From contig JAPPLM010000042.1 of NCBI GenBank assembly GCA_028874195.1, positions 62,001 to 126,000 on the forward strand: DNA of 64,000 bases. Reading direction: 5' to 3'. The translations under genes and the position numbers were made by a program. The notes beneath the pieces were generated by a model, which did no database searches, was not told the DNA's origin, and was given only the letters and a program-made list of their open reading frames with translations. Shown here piece after piece: positions 38,330-46,685 of the stretch (the first letter of the stretch is position 1; each line of letters begins with the position of its first letter). The stretch comes from Chloroflexota bacterium. Lineage in GTDB: Bacteria > Chloroflexota > UBA11872 > VXOZ01.

Positions 38330-38413
38330 TTGCCCGGCATGTGCTTTCATGCAGATGCCGCTTGTGCTGTTATGAACGCATAATGTGGGTGGAGGATAAG
38401 AGGGGTATCCAGG

Positions 38414-38920
38414 ATGGACATATTTGCACTAATCGAGCGTCTTGAGGCGCTGGTCAATACGGGCCAGCGGGTACCCTTTGTCAATAAGATTATGCTGGAC
38501 GAACAAGAGTGCCTTGACGTTATCGCACAGATGAGAATGTCGGTGCCCGATGAGGTGCGACAGGCCAGGCGCATGTTGCAAGAGCGCAGCCGTATCCCCG
38601 AGCAGGCCCGCTTGGAGGCAGAGCGCATTGTGGCAATCGCCCATGAACAGGCAGAAGAAGTACTCTCCGAGCATGGGTTAGTCCGGGCGGCAGAAGACAA
38701 TGCACGCCAAATCGTGGAGGATGCTGAAGAGCAAGCCAGTGAAATTCATCGGGAATCGGATGCCTATGCCGTGCGGTCGCTCACTGATTTACGGACACGG
38801 CTCGAGCAACTGCATGAGCGCGTACAGATTTTCCTTGAAGCAATGGCGGACACCGAACCGGAGGGTGTTCCTTCAACGCGCGCGCGCGGTGATCGTACCT
38901 CACAGGACTTGGTAGAGTAA
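38414..38920 (+). CDS. Coiled-coil protein of unknown function
   Basis: 168 residues, highly charged, predicted long helix from ~45 to ~145 rich in Glu, Arg and Ala (ARLEAERIVAIAHEQAEEVL and following). The N-terminus MDIFALIERLEALV is amphipathic and there is no membrane segment. It resembles the helical stalk of ATP synthase subunit b or DivIVA only in general form. Placed 9 bp before the YceD gene, in the coaD to rpmF run, so it may be co-expressed with translation or lipid genes. Confidence 0.72.
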   Translation: MDIFALIERLEALVNTGQRVPFVNKIMLDEQECLDVIAQMRMSVPDEVRQARRMLQERSRIPEQARLEAERIVAIAHEQAEEVLSEHGLVRAAEDNARQIVEDAEEQASEIHRESDAYAVRSLTDLRTRLEQLHERVQIFLEAMADTEPEGVPSTRARGDRTSQDLVE

Positions 38921-38929
38921 GATAGAATC

Positions 38930-39484
38930 ATGGATAGGCTGGCCCTAAACGTGGCCGGGCTGCTGCGAGAGACGTCAGGCACGTCGCGTCGTCTCGAGAT
39001 TGAAGGCTTCCTGCCACGTTGGGAAGAAATCACGCTTGTCTGCCCAATTGAAGGTGCAATTGAGTTAGTCCGCGCTGGAAAAGGTATCGTTGTTAGAAGC
39101 GATCTTCAGGCAGTGGTCGAGTTAACGTGCTGTCGCTGTCTGGATGCCTTCGCTGCAGAAGTGCTCGTACAGTTTGAGGAAATGTACTACCCGCTTGTTG
39201 ATCTGGCGACGGGAATGGCGCTTCGTTTAGATTACGGTGACATCGATCCTGAGTTCTTAATTGAAAACGTCGATCAGTTTGACCTCAGTGATGCCGTTCG
39301 GCAACATATTGAAATCAGCCAGCCGCTCATGCCCCGTTGCCAGCCGGAATGCCTTGGCATATGCCCGGAATGCGGCGCCGACCGCAACAGCAGTCTCTGC
39401 ACGTGCGTAGAGGAGACGCCGGACATCAGGATGGCGCCAATCCAAGAGATGCTGCGGCAGATGGAGCAGGAGCAAACGGCCTGA
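38930..39484 (+). CDS. YceD/DUF177-family protein
   Basis: 184 residues. Contains the family's VELTCCRCLDAF segment near residues 63-74 and a C-terminal cysteine cluster (CPECGADRNSSLCTC) that could bind zinc. YceD proteins are encoded next to rpmF in most bacteria and, in plants and Escherichia coli, are linked to 23S rRNA accumulation. The next gene is rpmF, in the standard arrangement. Confidence 0.9.
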   Translation: MDRLALNVAGLLRETSGTSRRLEIEGFLPRWEEITLVCPIEGAIELVRAGKGIVVRSDLQAVVELTCCRCLDAFAAEVLVQFEEMYYPLVDLATGMALRLDYGDIDPEFLIENVDQFDLSDAVRQHIEISQPLMPRCQPECLGICPECGADRNSSLCTCVEETPDIRMAPIQEMLRQMEQEQTA

Positions 39485-39514
39485 AGCTAGACCCATGATA
39501 GATGTGAGGTGACA

Positions 39515-39706
39515 ATGGGCGCACAACCGAAGAAGAAAATTTCGCGTTCGCGGCAGGGCAAACGACGCTCGCACTTGCACAATCTGAGCGTACACTTGAT
39601 AGCGTGTCCGCGGTGCCGCCAGCCGGTGCCGTCCCACACGGTATGCTCATTTTGCGGCTACTACCGCGGCCAGGAAGTGTTGGAGATCGAGACCCCGGGC
39701 TCTTAG
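39515..39706 (+). CDS. rpmF: 50S ribosomal protein L32
   Basis: 63 residues from ATG 39515, with GAGGTG just upstream. Starts MGAQPKKKISRSRQGKRRSH, the usual basic L32 head, then a zinc ribbon CPRC...CSFCGYY. L32 lies near the peptidyl-transferase exit region of the large subunit. In many genomes plsX and fabH follow; here a 184-bp repeat element and then fabD follow directly. Confidence 0.96.
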   Translation: MGAQPKKKISRSRQGKRRSHLHNLSVHLIACPRCRQPVPSHTVCSFCGYYRGQEVLEIETPGS

Positions 39707-39783
39707 GGTTATCTTCCGACGATGGCCGGGCTGACTTCGTATTGGCATGCTCAAATGGGTTGCGGCGGCGTACACCCTAAGGC

Positions 39784-39967
39784 CCGTCATTCGGCGAAAG
39801 CGTGGTTGGGAAACCGAGGAATCCATCTTCACCGTGCTCCGTGCACACTGTCTCAAGCGGGGACTTGCTCCCCGCTTGCTGAATTCCTGGAGAGCGGTAT
39901 ACATGGGGAGACGGAGAAGATGGATTCCGCGCCCCCGCGCGGGGGCGAGTTTGCACAGGAATGACGG
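39784..39967. repeat. 184-bp MITE-like nested inverted repeat
   Basis: Ends CCGTCATTC (39784-39792) and GAATGACGG (39959-39967) are exact inverted repeats. Inside are a second exact pair, GGAATCCATCTTC (39818-39830) with GAAGATGGATTCC (39916-39928), a 10-bp hairpin at 39854-39878 (CAAGCGGGGA / TCCCCGCTTG) and a G/C-rich hairpin near 39930-39946. No coding capacity. It shares its ends and the GAATCCATCTTC box with 29018-29100. Confidence 0.75.
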
Positions 39968-40006
39968 ACCCGCATGCCGTAACTCATTTGCATGAGGAAT
40001 AGACCA

Positions 40007-40987
40007 ATGGGAAATAGAGCGTTCGTGTTTCCGGGGCAGGGCGTGCAACGTGTGGGTATGGGCGCGGACGTAGCGGAGCACTCTCCTGCCGCTAAGAACG
40101 TGTACGCCATGGCGGACGCCGTCCTTGGCATGGAAATGACTGCTCTCAGCTTCACAGGCCCGGTAGAGGCGCTTACGGAAACACGTAACGCACAGCCTGC
40201 CATATTCACGGCCAGTGTTGCCTGCCTGGCCGCATACGTGGAGGCGTGTGGCGCGGAGGCTCTTTCGGATCTGCCTGACGCCTTGCAGCCATCCCTCGTC
40301 GCGGGCCATAGCATTGGCGAATTCACGGCATTGGTTGCCGCGGGGGCGATTTCGTTCGAGGATGGGCTGCGCTTGGTGCAAACCCGTAGTCAGCTCATGC
40401 AACGCGCTGTAGAAGACGCGCCCGGTGGTATGGCGGCGGTCATTGGCGTTTCGCCCCAGGTGGTTTTGCAACTCTGTGCGCGGGCCCGTGGGGCGGATTC
40501 ACGCAGCACTGTGAGTATTGCCACCTTCAATACGCCCCAGCAGGTCGTCATTGCCGGCGACACAGCGGGGTTGAGCAGAGCGATAGCTTTGCTCAAGGAG
40601 CACGGAGCGCGGCGCATCGTTCCTTTGAGAGTTGGCGGCGCTTTTCACACGCAATTGATGGCATCGGTGCAGGCTGAATGGAGCGCCGCGGTAGAGGCGG
40701 CGCCACTCGCGCAGCCGCACATTCCCATCGTGGCGAATGCAACCGCCAATATCGTGACCTCGGTAGAGGCCTTGCGACATGAACTTATCGTGCAAATGAC
40801 GTCGCCGGTGCGTTGGGCGGCTACGCTTGATATTCTCTTGCGCAGGAATCTGGATCCCATTCTCGAATTCGGGCCTGGCGCCGTGCTCACCAGGATGATT
40901 GGGAGTATCGCAACCGCTGAAGCTGCGGTTGCGATTGACTCACCGCAAGCGGTCCGGCAGGCTGCCGCAGCCGGCACGGTCGCGTAG
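40007..40987 (+). CDS. fabD: Malonyl-CoA:ACP transacylase
   Basis: 326 residues from ATG 40007, placed after GAGGAA; an in-frame ATG at 39992 is less likely. FVFPGQGVQ near residues 7-15, nucleophile Ser102 in GHSIGEFTALVAAG, and the catalytic His in GGAFHTQLM. It loads malonate onto acyl carrier protein for fatty acid synthesis. fabG follows after 152 bp. No other fatty-acid genes intervene, so this is a partial fab cluster. Confidence 0.94.
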   Translation: MGNRAFVFPGQGVQRVGMGADVAEHSPAAKNVYAMADAVLGMEMTALSFTGPVEALTETRNAQPAIFTASVACLAAYVEACGAEALSDLPDALQPSLVAGHSIGEFTALVAAGAISFEDGLRLVQTRSQLMQRAVEDAPGGMAAVIGVSPQVVLQLCARARGADSRSTVSIATFNTPQQVVIAGDTAGLSRAIALLKEHGARRIVPLRVGGAFHTQLMASVQAEWSAAVEAAPLAQPHIPIVANATANIVTSVEALRHELIVQMTSPVRWAATLDILLRRNLDPILEFGPGAVLTRMIGSIATAEAAVAIDSPQAVRQAAAAGTVA

Positions 40988-41139
40988 GTGCACCGGAGCC
41001 TGTTGCGGCGCATGCGGCAATGATGCGCTGGCGCAATCCTGCACTGAACTACCGAGGCAGTTTGTGGGGTCTATGCGCGTGTGCATCAGGGGCTGCGTTT
41101 TTCTGGTAGACAACAGTATTGCCATATGAAGGATGAGCT

Positions 41140-41880
41140 ATGAAGGGGCAGGTTGCGCTGGTCACTGGTGGTTCGGGGCATCTAGGTGCGGCCATTTGCG
41201 CGCGGCTAGGCAAAGAGGGCGCCCACGTATTCGTGCACTACCACAGTGGCGCGGAGGCGGCTGAGCGAGTCGTCGCGGGAATCTCCGCCCAGGGGGGCAG
41301 CGCCAGCGCGATCCAAGCCGACGTTACCGATGCTGTCGAGATTGATGAGATGGTAAAGTCCATCCACGCTGAATGCGATAAGATCGATATCCTCGTCAAC
41401 AACGCCGGCATCACCCGGGATACGCTTTTCGTGCGCATGAGTGAGGCCGATTGGGATGCGGTGGTGGACACGAACCTCAAGTCGGCATTCCTGTGCAGCA
41501 AGGCGGTTGTGCGCAACATGCTGCGCGCCCGCTACGGACGGATAGTCAATGTCTCCTCGATAGGGGGATTTATGGGCGCGCCGGGTCAGGCGAACTATTC
41601 CGCCTCAAAGTCCGGCCTCTGGGGTTTTACGCGTTCGCTTGCCCGGGAAGTGGCGCCGCGGAACGTGACCGCAAACTGCGTGGCGCCAGGCTATTTCGGC
41701 GGCCCTATGACGGATACTATCCCCGCGGAAATGATTGAGACTATTCTCAGAATCATTCCCCTTGGCCGCTACGGCGAACCCCATGAACTCGCGTCTACGG
41801 TGGCGTTTCTGGCCTCCGAAGATGCCTCGTACATAACCGGTCAAATCTTGATCGTTGACGGCGGCATTATGATGTATTAG
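41140..41880 (+). CDS. fabG: 3-oxoacyl-ACP reductase
   Basis: 246 residues, classical short-chain dehydrogenase. Cofactor motif TGGSGHLG (residues 9-16), NNAG at 87-90, catalytic Ser140, Tyr153 and Lys157 (in ANYSASKSG), and a C-terminal SYITGQILIVDGG. It reduces 3-oxoacyl-ACP with NADPH. Position after fabD supports fabG over a generic reductase. Confidence 0.9.
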   Translation: MKGQVALVTGGSGHLGAAICARLGKEGAHVFVHYHSGAEAAERVVAGISAQGGSASAIQADVTDAVEIDEMVKSIHAECDKIDILVNNAGITRDTLFVRMSEADWDAVVDTNLKSAFLCSKAVVRNMLRARYGRIVNVSSIGGFMGAPGQANYSASKSGLWGFTRSLAREVAPRNVTANCVAPGYFGGPMTDTIPAEMIETILRIIPLGRYGEPHELASTVAFLASEDASYITGQILIVDGGIMMY

Positions 41881-41930
41881 AGATGGGTGCCTCGTCTGTT
41901 TTGCTGAGTGAGGGCAACGGTGGCACAGGG

Positions 41931-42050
41931 CAAAGCGGCGGGGCGCAAGCCCCCGCGCTACGTTGTGGTCGGTGCTGTGCGGGCACGTGACGAGGACAAA
42001 GGTTTCGCTGCCATGCATCCGATAGCACAGGCCCTTCGACAGGCTCAGGA
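41931..42050. repeat. Two dispersed repeats between fabG and accC
   Basis: A GGGGCGCAAGCCCCCGCGCTAC copy (41937-41960, variant of 4872-4896 in inverted orientation) and a CCCTTCGACAGGCTCAGGACA copy (42032-42050, variant of the CTTCGACAAGCTCAG family). They occupy most of the 267-bp gap. Confidence 0.65.
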
Positions 42051-42147
42051 CACGTTTGTAACCTGTGCCGTAGCGCAGTATTGTCGAGATTGTCGCGCAG
42101 TCCGGTTACTTCTCAAGACAAGGATATTGAACCACTAGGTAAACGCG

Positions 42148-43482
42148 GTGTTTCAGAAGATCCTCATTGCCAATCGGGGTGATACAGCCTTAAGGGTGAT
42201 CCGGGCCTGTCGCGAGCTAGGCATCGCGACGGTCGTTGCCTATGCGGATGCGGACCGGGATTCATTGCCGGTCCATCTTGCCGATGAAGCCGTGTGCATC
42301 GGCCCCGCGCCGGCGAGCAAGTCCTACCTGAACGTGCCGAACATCATCAGCGCCGCCTTCATCACGGATGCCGAGGCCATTCATCCTGGAATTGGGTTCT
42401 TGGCGGAGGACACCTACTTTGCCGAAATCTGCGAGAAGTACGGCATCACCTTCATCGGTCCCGGTCCGAACGTCATTCATGCCATGGGGGATAAGACGAA
42501 CGCCAAGGCGGCGATGCGCAAAGCGGGTCTCGCGGTAATCCCGGGTCCGGACTCGCCGGTCAGGAACGTGGCGGATGCCCTCGAGGTTGCCGAATCCATT
42601 GAGTATCCGGTGGTGCTAAAAGCGGCCGGTGGAGGCGGGGGACGCGGCATTCGTTTCGTGGGCGATGAGGAAGAAATGGTGGTCGCTTTCCCGGTGGCCC
42701 AGGCGGAAGCCCAGGCGTCGTTTGGCAACCCCCGGCTCTACCTGGAGAAGTACATCTCGCCCGCTCGCCATATCGAGGTGCAGATTCTGAGAGACGATCA
42801 AGGCAACGCGGTGCAATTGGGCGAGCGCGACTGCAGCATTCAGCGGCGGTACCAGAAGCTCATCGAAGAGTCGCCGTCTCCCGTGCTCGATCCTGAAGCG
42901 CGAGAGGCTATCGGCGCGGCCGCGCTGCACGGTGTCAATGCGGTTGGGTATACGTCGGCAGGCACGGTGGAGTTCCTGGTCGATGAGGCGTTGAACTTCT
43001 ACTTCATGGAGATAAACTGCCGCTTGCAGGTAGAGCACACCGTTTCGGAAGAGACCACCGGCATCGATATAGTGCAAGAGCAAATCCGGATTGCGGCAGG
43101 CGAATCACTCGCGTTCAATCAAGCGGACGTCGTCTTCCGCGGCCACGCCATCGAGTGCCGGCTTACGTCCGAAGACCCCGAGCATGACTTTCGGCCGGAG
43201 AGCGGAGAGGTGTCGAATTTCCTTGCCCCAGGCGGTCCGGGTATCCGCGTCGATTCGCACCTCTACAGCGGCTACGTCGTCCCGCCGCACTACGACTCAC
43301 TGATCGCCAAGGTCATTGCTTGGGCGCCCGGCCGTACTGAGGCCATAGACCGCATGCTCCGGGCGCTTGACGAGTGTGTCATCGACGGCGTGAAAACCAA
43401 TCTTGACTTCCACAGAAGAATCCTCCGCGCGCAGAGCTTTCGCGAGGGCAGCTTTGACGCGAACCTGCTAAACCTCGTCTGA
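42148..43482 (+). CDS. accC: Biotin carboxylase subunit of acetyl-CoA carboxylase
   Basis: 444 residues from GTG 42148. ATP-grasp enzyme starting KILIANRGDTALRVIRACRELG; glycine-rich loop AAGGGGGRGIRFV; LQVEHTVSEETTGIDIVQEQI near residue 295 holds the catalytic Glu and Arg region. It carboxylates biotin on the BCCP subunit. accB is not adjacent. Full-length pyruvate or propionyl-CoA carboxylases are excluded by the length, and the fab context favours the acetyl-CoA enzyme. Confidence 0.92.
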   Translation: MFQKILIANRGDTALRVIRACRELGIATVVAYADADRDSLPVHLADEAVCIGPAPASKSYLNVPNIISAAFITDAEAIHPGIGFLAEDTYFAEICEKYGITFIGPGPNVIHAMGDKTNAKAAMRKAGLAVIPGPDSPVRNVADALEVAESIEYPVVLKAAGGGGGRGIRFVGDEEEMVVAFPVAQAEAQASFGNPRLYLEKYISPARHIEVQILRDDQGNAVQLGERDCSIQRRYQKLIEESPSPVLDPEAREAIGAAALHGVNAVGYTSAGTVEFLVDEALNFYFMEINCRLQVEHTVSEETTGIDIVQEQIRIAAGESLAFNQADVVFRGHAIECRLTSEDPEHDFRPESGEVSNFLAPGGPGIRVDSHLYSGYVVPPHYDSLIAKVIAWAPGRTEAIDRMLRALDECVIDGVKTNLDFHRRILRAQSFREGSFDANLLNLV

Positions 43483-43603
43483 GCTGTGCCAATGAGGTGG
43501 TCCCAAGGCGCGAGGCTCAGAAGCATACGTTGCGACGACCAACCCCTTCGCCGTTACCAACTGTGAGGCGGCGGTTGACTGGAATCACGACAAGGCACAC
43601 CGG

Positions 43604-44074
43604 ATGACGGCCAGTCCTGCCAAAATAACCAAAGGGCGCATTCACCCGCGTCACCACGCGCGCGTAGCAGCGATGCAGGCGCTATTTGCGCTTGACATGT
43701 CCGATGATCTACCGGAAGTCGTGCTGGAGCGGGTGTCTTGCATGGCCGACATCAAGGCTGATGCCCGCGAACTCTTGCAAAACCTCGTTGGCGGTGTCCG
43801 CAGCCACCAGGCCATGATCGATGAAAAGATACGGCAAGCCGCGCCAATGTGGCCCATGGACCAGATGGCGCGCGTGGATAAGGCCATCATGCGCCTCGCT
43901 GTATACGAGCTCTGCTTCGTCCCCGAGGTGCCGCCGAAAGTGGTCATCAACGAAGCGGTGGAATTGGCGAAAACTTACGCTTCCGACAACGCTCCCCGCT
44001 TCATAAACGGCGTGCTGGGCACGATCTATGAACGAGACGTGGCAAGGCGATCTGAGGATAGCGCCTCAGTGTGA
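43604..44074 (+). CDS. nusB: Transcription antitermination / rRNA processing factor NusB
   Basis: 156 residues. RHHARVAAMQALFALDMSD (arginine-rich RNA-binding start), then PMDQMARVDKAIMRLAVYEL and VVINEAVELAKTYASDNAPRFINGVLG, both highly conserved in NusB. It binds boxA RNA with S10 in rRNA antitermination. Last gene of the run; a structured RNA region and T-rich terminators follow. Confidence 0.94.
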   Translation: MTASPAKITKGRIHPRHHARVAAMQALFALDMSDDLPEVVLERVSCMADIKADARELLQNLVGGVRSHQAMIDEKIRQAAPMWPMDQMARVDKAIMRLAVYELCFVPEVPPKVVINEAVELAKTYASDNAPRFINGVLGTIYERDVARRSEDSASV

Positions 44075-44099
44075 GATGAGCAGCTACTTGACGCATGCT

Positions 44100-44252
44100 G
44101 GCACTCTCGCTCGATGGCTGAGCTTAGTACTATTCATGCCTTCGGAGCCGGTTACACGGTCAAATCCCTGTGTCCCAAGATGAGACAGTACCGTGAATAG
44201 TGTCTTGGGAGCAAGCGAGAATTCCCTACTCATATGGGAGCTTTTTTTAAGA
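44100..44252 (+). ncRNA. Structured RNA candidate downstream of nusB
   Basis: Several long complementary segments: TCTCGCT 44105-44111 with AGCGAGA 44214-44220 (enclosing); ACTATTCATG 44129-44138 with CGTGAATAGT 44192-44201 (10 pairs, one wobble); CACGGT 44155-44160 with ACCGTG 44190-44195; TCCCAAGA 44173-44180 with TCTTGGGA 44203-44210. The second, third and fourth exclude or cross each other, so alternative folds or a pseudoknot are possible. A TCCC/GGGA hairpin and T7 run (44242-44248) end it. No coding capacity is evident. Confidence 0.45.
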
Positions 44253-44295
44253 AATTCACCGACGAGCCGCTTGACTTCAGGAGCAAAAGGCAAAG

Positions 44296-44334
44296 TACCC
44301 GTTCATCCTGAGCCTGTCGAAGGATGAACGGGTA
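44296..44334. terminator. Bidirectional-type terminator built from a repeat
   Basis: A 14-bp perfect stem, TACCCGTTCATCCT (44296-44309) with AGGATGAACGGGTA (44321-44334), 11-nt loop GAGCCTGTCGA, followed on the plus strand by ATATTTTTCTTT. The loop and stem are a variant of the CTTCGACAAGCTCAG family. It lies between convergent nusB and rpmB. Confidence 0.7.
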
Positions 44335-44503
44335 ATATTTTTCTTTGCGGACTCTTGGTTATTTGCGCGTGAGGCGCGTGGCTCTTCTGGCTCGTGAAAC
44401 AGTCAGGCCATAAACTGCTATTGCCTGAAGACCTCTCTCACACCTGTTTACCATCGACGAGAAAGACACACGCATTGGTGGAAAGACGCGCGCGTGTTCG
44501 CGT

Positions 44504-44716
44504 CTAGGCCGCGGCGGACTTCGCCTGGGTGCGGAGGCAGCGCGTGCAGATGTTTACTTTCTTGAGCTGACCGTCCACGAGCAGGCGCACCTTCTGCACG
44601 TTGGCCTTCCACACTTTGCGGGTCTTTGGCGCGCGGTAGCGCCACTGGCCGGAGGCCTGGTGCTGGATATTGTGGCCGACTTGCGCGCCCTTGTTACACA
44701 CTTCGCAAACTGCCAT
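44504..44716 (-). CDS. rpmB: 50S ribosomal protein L28
   Basis: 70 residues from ATG 44716, after GAGGAAGG; a longer upstream frame is excluded by this start. Starts MAVCEVCNKG, then HNIQHQASGQWRYRAP, KTRKVWKANVQKVR, and NICTRCLRTQ. The two C-x-x-C pairs mark the zinc-binding form of L28. Single-gene transcript with its own promoter, divergent from the FakA-like gene. Confidence 0.95.
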   Translation of the reverse strand: MAVCEVCNKGAQVGHNIQHQASGQWRYRAPKTRKVWKANVQKVRLLVDGQLKKVNICTRCLRTQAKSAAA

Positions 44717-44804
44717 GAAACCTTCCTCAGTCCTAGCGTTCGTTCGTGCCAATCTTGACCGTGCGTTCAATCTGTCGCTATGATGAGCGTGTCACCAAGC
44801 TCCA

Positions 44805-44834
44805 ATGGTAGCATAGATTTGGCCGTGTGCTCAA
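44805..44834 (-). promoter_or_regulatory. Probable rpmB promoter
   Basis: Minus strand: TTGAGC (44829-44834), 18-bp spacer, TACCAT (44805-44810) with a TGC extension directly upstream of the -10. It gives a leader of about 80 nt before the rpmB start. Confidence 0.45.
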
Positions 44835-45002
44835 TACTCCGTACCGCTTGACATTTACGGTGTTTCCATTGCCTCGTGTCAACCGGGCTTGTGAATGGAC
44901 GCAATGGCAGAATGAAAGGTAGGGGGGCACGAAGGTTCTCTGCTCCCGTGAAGGAAACGAGAACGGGCGCCCTTGTCGTCGCAGGAGAGGTCCGCAAACA
45001 CG

Positions 45003-46679
45003 GTGGATGACATTCAGACCGGACGAGAAGTTCAAGAAGAAACCGCGACAGGCTGCGATGGGCGCAGTCTCATGGGGGCGTTGGAGTACGGCTATCATCT
45101 TCTCGCGGCTAACAAGGAGGAGATCAATCGGCTCAATGTCTTTCCGGTGCCCGACGGCGATACCGGTACGAACATGTTGCTCACTTTGGAAGCAGCCCTG
45201 CAGGCGGGAAGCCAGGCCGAGAGCACGCGTGCCGGGCATGTAGCCCAAGCGGTCTACCGTGGCGCCTTGATGGGTGCGCGCGGCAACTCCGGTGTCATCT
45301 TCTCGCAGTGCTTGCGCGGGGTTGCGGATGCGCTCGCGGGTGCGGACACAATTACGGTTTCAGGACTTGTACGCGCGCTGCGCTCAGCCTCGGACTCCGC
45401 CTATGCGGCGTTGCAGGAACCGGCAGAAGGCACGATGCTGACAGTTTCGCGAGATACCGCGGAGGCGTGCGAATCACTGCCAGCGGATGCCGAGATGCAG
45501 GATGTCCTGGCTACGGCCGTAGCCGCCGCGGAACGCTCGGTTGCCCGTACGCCCCAATTGCTGGCTGTATTGCGGGAGGCCGGTGTGGTGGATGCCGGCG
45601 GACAGGCGCTGTGGCTGCTCGTGGAAGGCGCGCGCCGCTACGTAACCGGCGAAGCTGTAGACCAGGTGGAGCTGCCCACCAGCGAACGGGCCTTGCTGCC
45701 TGAGATTGCCGTGGTTACGGAGACTCTGTACGGGTACTGCACGGGATTCTTGGTGAGCGGCGCGGATCTTGACGTCATGGAGATGCGCCACGCGGTCGCG
45801 GAGCGCGGCGACTCGGTTGTCGTCGTGGGGGACGAGGACTTGGTGCGGGTCCACGTGCATACGGAGAACCCAGGCGCCGTACTTGATCTCGCGCGGGGAG
45901 TGGGCAATCTGCATCGCATTGAGATCTTCAACATGGACGATCAGTACGAACGGGCGCAATCCGCGCTCGCCGACGGAGACCTGCCAGGCATAGAAGTTGC
46001 TGTGCCTGAGGCTCCCGTTGAGACCCGTGAACAGTGTGTTGTCGCCGTGGCGGATGGCGAGGGCCTCAAGGACATTTACGAACAGATGGGCGCAACCGTG
46101 GTGAGCGGTGGCCCGACCATGAATCCCAGCACCCAGGAAATCCACGCGGCGATTGTGGCTGCCAATGCCAACCATGTGTTTATCCTGCCGAATGACAAGA
46201 ACGTCATTCTCTCCGCGGAGCAGACGCGGGACTTGGCGGAGTGTGTCGTCCACGTACTGCCGACGTACTCGATGGCACAAGGGATTGGGGCGCTCTTCGC
46301 GTTTCAAGAGGAAAGCGAACCCAGCGAGAACGTTGCGGCAATGCGAGACGCGGCAGAGAGCATGCAGTACGGCTCCGTCACCTTGGCCACCCGTGACGCC
46401 ACGGTGGACGGCGTGTCCGTCTTGCAGGGACAATGGCTCGCTTTGGCGAATGGTCGCGTATGCGCCGCGGAGGATGAGCTGGAGGCCGCTTTACTGGCGG
46501 CGGTCACGCGTATGGGGGCGGACTCGTCTGAGCTGCTTAGCTGCTACTTTGGGGCCGATGTTGCGGAAGATGAGGCGCAAACTCTCGTTGACCACGTGCA
46601 AGCGGCATTCCCGGAACTTGAAATCGAGGTCATCTACGGCGGCCAGCCGCACTATCCCTACCTGCTGACCCTTGAATGA
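45003..46679 (+). CDS. DAK2-domain protein (fatty acid kinase FakA / YloV type)
   Basis: 558 residues from GTG 45003, 12 nt after AGGAGAGG; a TTG ten codons earlier is possible. The DhaL-type kinase domain (~30-200) has NRLNVFPVPDGDTGTNML with the metal-binding Asp residues and GARGNSGVIFSQCLRG. The C-terminal FakA/DUF1949-like half holds GGPTMNPSTQEI and FILPNDKNVILSAEQT. FakA phosphorylates fatty acids held by a FakB (DegV) partner, and no degV gene is seen here. recG follows after 6 bp, a very common pairing. Confidence 0.9.
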   Translation: MDDIQTGREVQEETATGCDGRSLMGALEYGYHLLAANKEEINRLNVFPVPDGDTGTNMLLTLEAALQAGSQAESTRAGHVAQAVYRGALMGARGNSGVIFSQCLRGVADALAGADTITVSGLVRALRSASDSAYAALQEPAEGTMLTVSRDTAEACESLPADAEMQDVLATAVAAAERSVARTPQLLAVLREAGVVDAGGQALWLLVEGARRYVTGEAVDQVELPTSERALLPEIAVVTETLYGYCTGFLVSGADLDVMEMRHAVAERGDSVVVVGDEDLVRVHVHTENPGAVLDLARGVGNLHRIEIFNMDDQYERAQSALADGDLPGIEVAVPEAPVETREQCVVAVADGEGLKDIYEQMGATVVSGGPTMNPSTQEIHAAIVAANANHVFILPNDKNVILSAEQTRDLAECVVHVLPTYSMAQGIGALFAFQEESEPSENVAAMRDAAESMQYGSVTLATRDATVDGVSVLQGQWLALANGRVCAAEDELEAALLAAVTRMGADSSELLSCYFGADVAEDEAQTLVDHVQAAFPELEIEVIYGGQPHYPYLLTLE

Positions 46680-46685
46680 GGCGCC

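Noticed and set aside
38414-38920. ATP synthase subunit b
   Set aside because: It is a charged coiled coil, but has no N-terminal membrane helix, and no other atp genes are nearby.
39992-43482. Polyketide or secondary-metabolite cluster
   Set aside because: fabD, fabG, accC and nusB match housekeeping fatty-acid and transcription genes; no ketosynthase or modular enzyme is present.
44155-44185. T-arm-like GGTCAAATCC that could mark a tRNA
   Set aside because: One T is missing from the loop, and no D-arm, anticodon arm or acceptor partner is found upstream; TCTTGGG that would pair lies downstream, so a normal tRNA is excluded.
44100-44252. T-box or other riboswitch
   Set aside because: No T-box AGGGTGGNACCGCG motif, and no same-strand gene follows; rpmB is convergent.
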